From NCBI RefSeq assembly GCF_003634615.1, contig NZ_RBKX01000001.1, positions 2,604,001-2,668,000 on the forward strand: a DNA stretch of 64,000 nt, in the 5' to 3' direction. The notes under the pieces are model-generated. The model ran no database searches and had not been told where the DNA came from. It saw nothing but the letters and a program-made list of their open reading frames with translations. Position 1 is the stretch's first letter. The number at the start of each line of letters is the position of its first letter. Shown one piece after another: positions 63,287 through 64,000 of this stretch. Source of the stretch: Flavobacterium sp. 102. GTDB lineage: Bacteria; Bacteroidota; Bacteroidia; Flavobacteriales; Flavobacteriaceae. The position numbers and the translations under genes are program-made.

Positions 63287-64000
63287 ATGAAAAATTACAA
63301 AATCAAATTTAGAATCGCGGCATTTTTATTAATGACTTCTTTGGCTGTAACTACCGTATCTTGTAGTGATGATGATGACAACAATAATACAACTGTAGAA
63401 GCTCCAAATGTTAATTTTACTGTATTGACAAATAACAATGTTATTGTTAAGTACAATGCCAGAAATTTAACCTCTCCTATTTCCACTACGCCAATCACAG
63501 GATTAGCCGGTAGTGAACAAATCGTAAGCATTGACTACAGACCGGCAACCGGACAATTGTATGCATTGGGTTCGTCAAGCAGACTGTATTTTATCAATGA
63601 AGAATCCGGTGCAGCTACGGCTTTAGGCAATGCTTCATTTACACCAGCTGTTTCCGGTGCTAATGTTTCATTAGATTTTAATCCAACAGTGGACAGAATC
63701 AGATTGGTCACAGAATCAGGACAAAATTTACGTTTACATCCCGAACTTGGTACAGTTGCCGCTACTGACATTTCTATTGTCGGCAATGCCAATACAAGAA
63801 TTGGTGCTGTTGCTTATACCAATAGTATGGCTGGAGCCAGTACAACCACTTTGTATGATGTTGACTTTGGAGAAGATAAATTGTATATCCAAAGTCCGCC
63901 AAACGATGGAGGTTTACAGCTTGTAGGCGATTTAACTATTGATTTTGAAGGACAAGGCGATTTTGATATCCTTGCAGACAATTCACAAGCTTTGGCTGTG
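63287..64000 (+). CDS. DUF4394 lipoprotein, 3' end outside window
   Basis: The reading frame is open to the end of the window, so this is the first 238 codons of a longer gene. A signal peptide with lipobox is followed by an acidic Asp run (VSCSDDDDNNN), then DUF4394 sequence of a beta-propeller-like kind (VSIDYRPATGQLYALGSSSR and SLDFNPTVDRIRLVTESGQN). Probably a surface lipoprotein. Function unknown. Confidence 0.9.
   Translation, partial: MKNYKIKFRIAAFLLMTSLAVTTVSCSDDDDNNNTTVEAPNVNFTVLTNNNVIVKYNARNLTSPISTTPITGLAGSEQIVSIDYRPATGQLYALGSSSRLYFINEESGAATALGNASFTPAVSGANVSLDFNPTVDRIRLVTESGQNLRLHPELGTVAATDISIVGNANTRIGAVAYTNSMAGASTTTLYDVDFGEDKLYIQSPPNDGGLQLVGDLTIDFEGQGDFDILADNSQALAV

Noticed and set aside
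1..64000. tRNA, rRNA or riboswitch
   Set aside because: I looked for conserved tRNA arms, rRNA segments and known riboswitch cores in the intergenic gaps and found none that I could support by eye; a covariance-model search would settle it.

Overview
The window is 64 kb of a low-GC chromosome that looks like a Flavobacterium or close relative in the Flavobacteriaceae. The evidence is Bacteroidota promoters (TTG, 17-23 bp, TAnnTTTG) instead of clear Shine-Dalgarno sites, a type IX secretion sorting domain, many Bacteroidota families (DUF6155, DUF6452/DUF6048, DUF4394, DUF5106, DUF1572), a parE-parC pair, and the ferredoxin, LuxC-type acyl-CoA reductase, serC, serA neighbourhood. I saw no rRNA, tRNA, CRISPR array, prophage or conventional insertion sequence.

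Region 1 (1-11.1 kb): a partial sensor kinase and a small membrane protein, then two convergent operons made almost entirely of amide-bond-forming and amide- or ester-cleaving enzymes. The plus strand carries an esterase, an M17 aminopeptidase, an ATP-grasp ligase and an unknown protein. The minus strand carries an esterase, a RimK-like ATP-grasp, a YbdK-type carboxylate-amine ligase, a class I glutamine amidotransferase and a second ATP-grasp-like protein. Together they look like an uncharacterised pathway for making and trimming a small peptide or peptide-like metabolite. This is the strongest candidate for an undescribed biochemical system here.

Region 2 (11.3-28.1 kb): mostly housekeeping and envelope genes. 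These are an OmpA-type porin, thioesterase, MscS channel, helicase, a cNMP/CBS/DUF294 protein with a DnaQ-like partner whose catalytic residues look degenerate, a CAP-domain lipoprotein, pdxH, rnz, an Smr protein, rocD, and DUF1003 and DUF1697 proteins.

Region 3 (28.1-33.7 kb): an accessory island. A large AT-rich Roco protein (LRR, Roc GTPase, COR, two C-terminal membrane helices) sits beside a repeat-rich stretch. The stretch has several copies of a 28-bp GTAG-starting palindrome, an array of 81-bp tandem repeats, a 15-bp tandem array, and a REP-associated tyrosine transposase (RAYT). The transposase gene itself carries the palindrome and a 36-bp in-frame tandem expansion. It looks like a RAYT with its own cognate REP family caught while expanding.

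Region 4 (33.7-64 kb): rlmD, DUF6452/DUF6048 envelope proteins, an NYN-LOTUS protein, a thioredoxin-like secreted protein, RNA and small-molecule methyltransferases, a ZIP transporter, murQ with a possible cysteine-hydrolase neighbour, TerC, a PAS protein with a kinase dimerisation helix but no ATPase domain, parC and parE with a GxxExxY gene between diverged direct repeats, ychF, ferredoxin, acyl-CoA reductase, a T9SS cargo protein, serC, serA, and a DUF4394 lipoprotein that runs off the end. Several intergenic gaps hold short dispersed repeat families.
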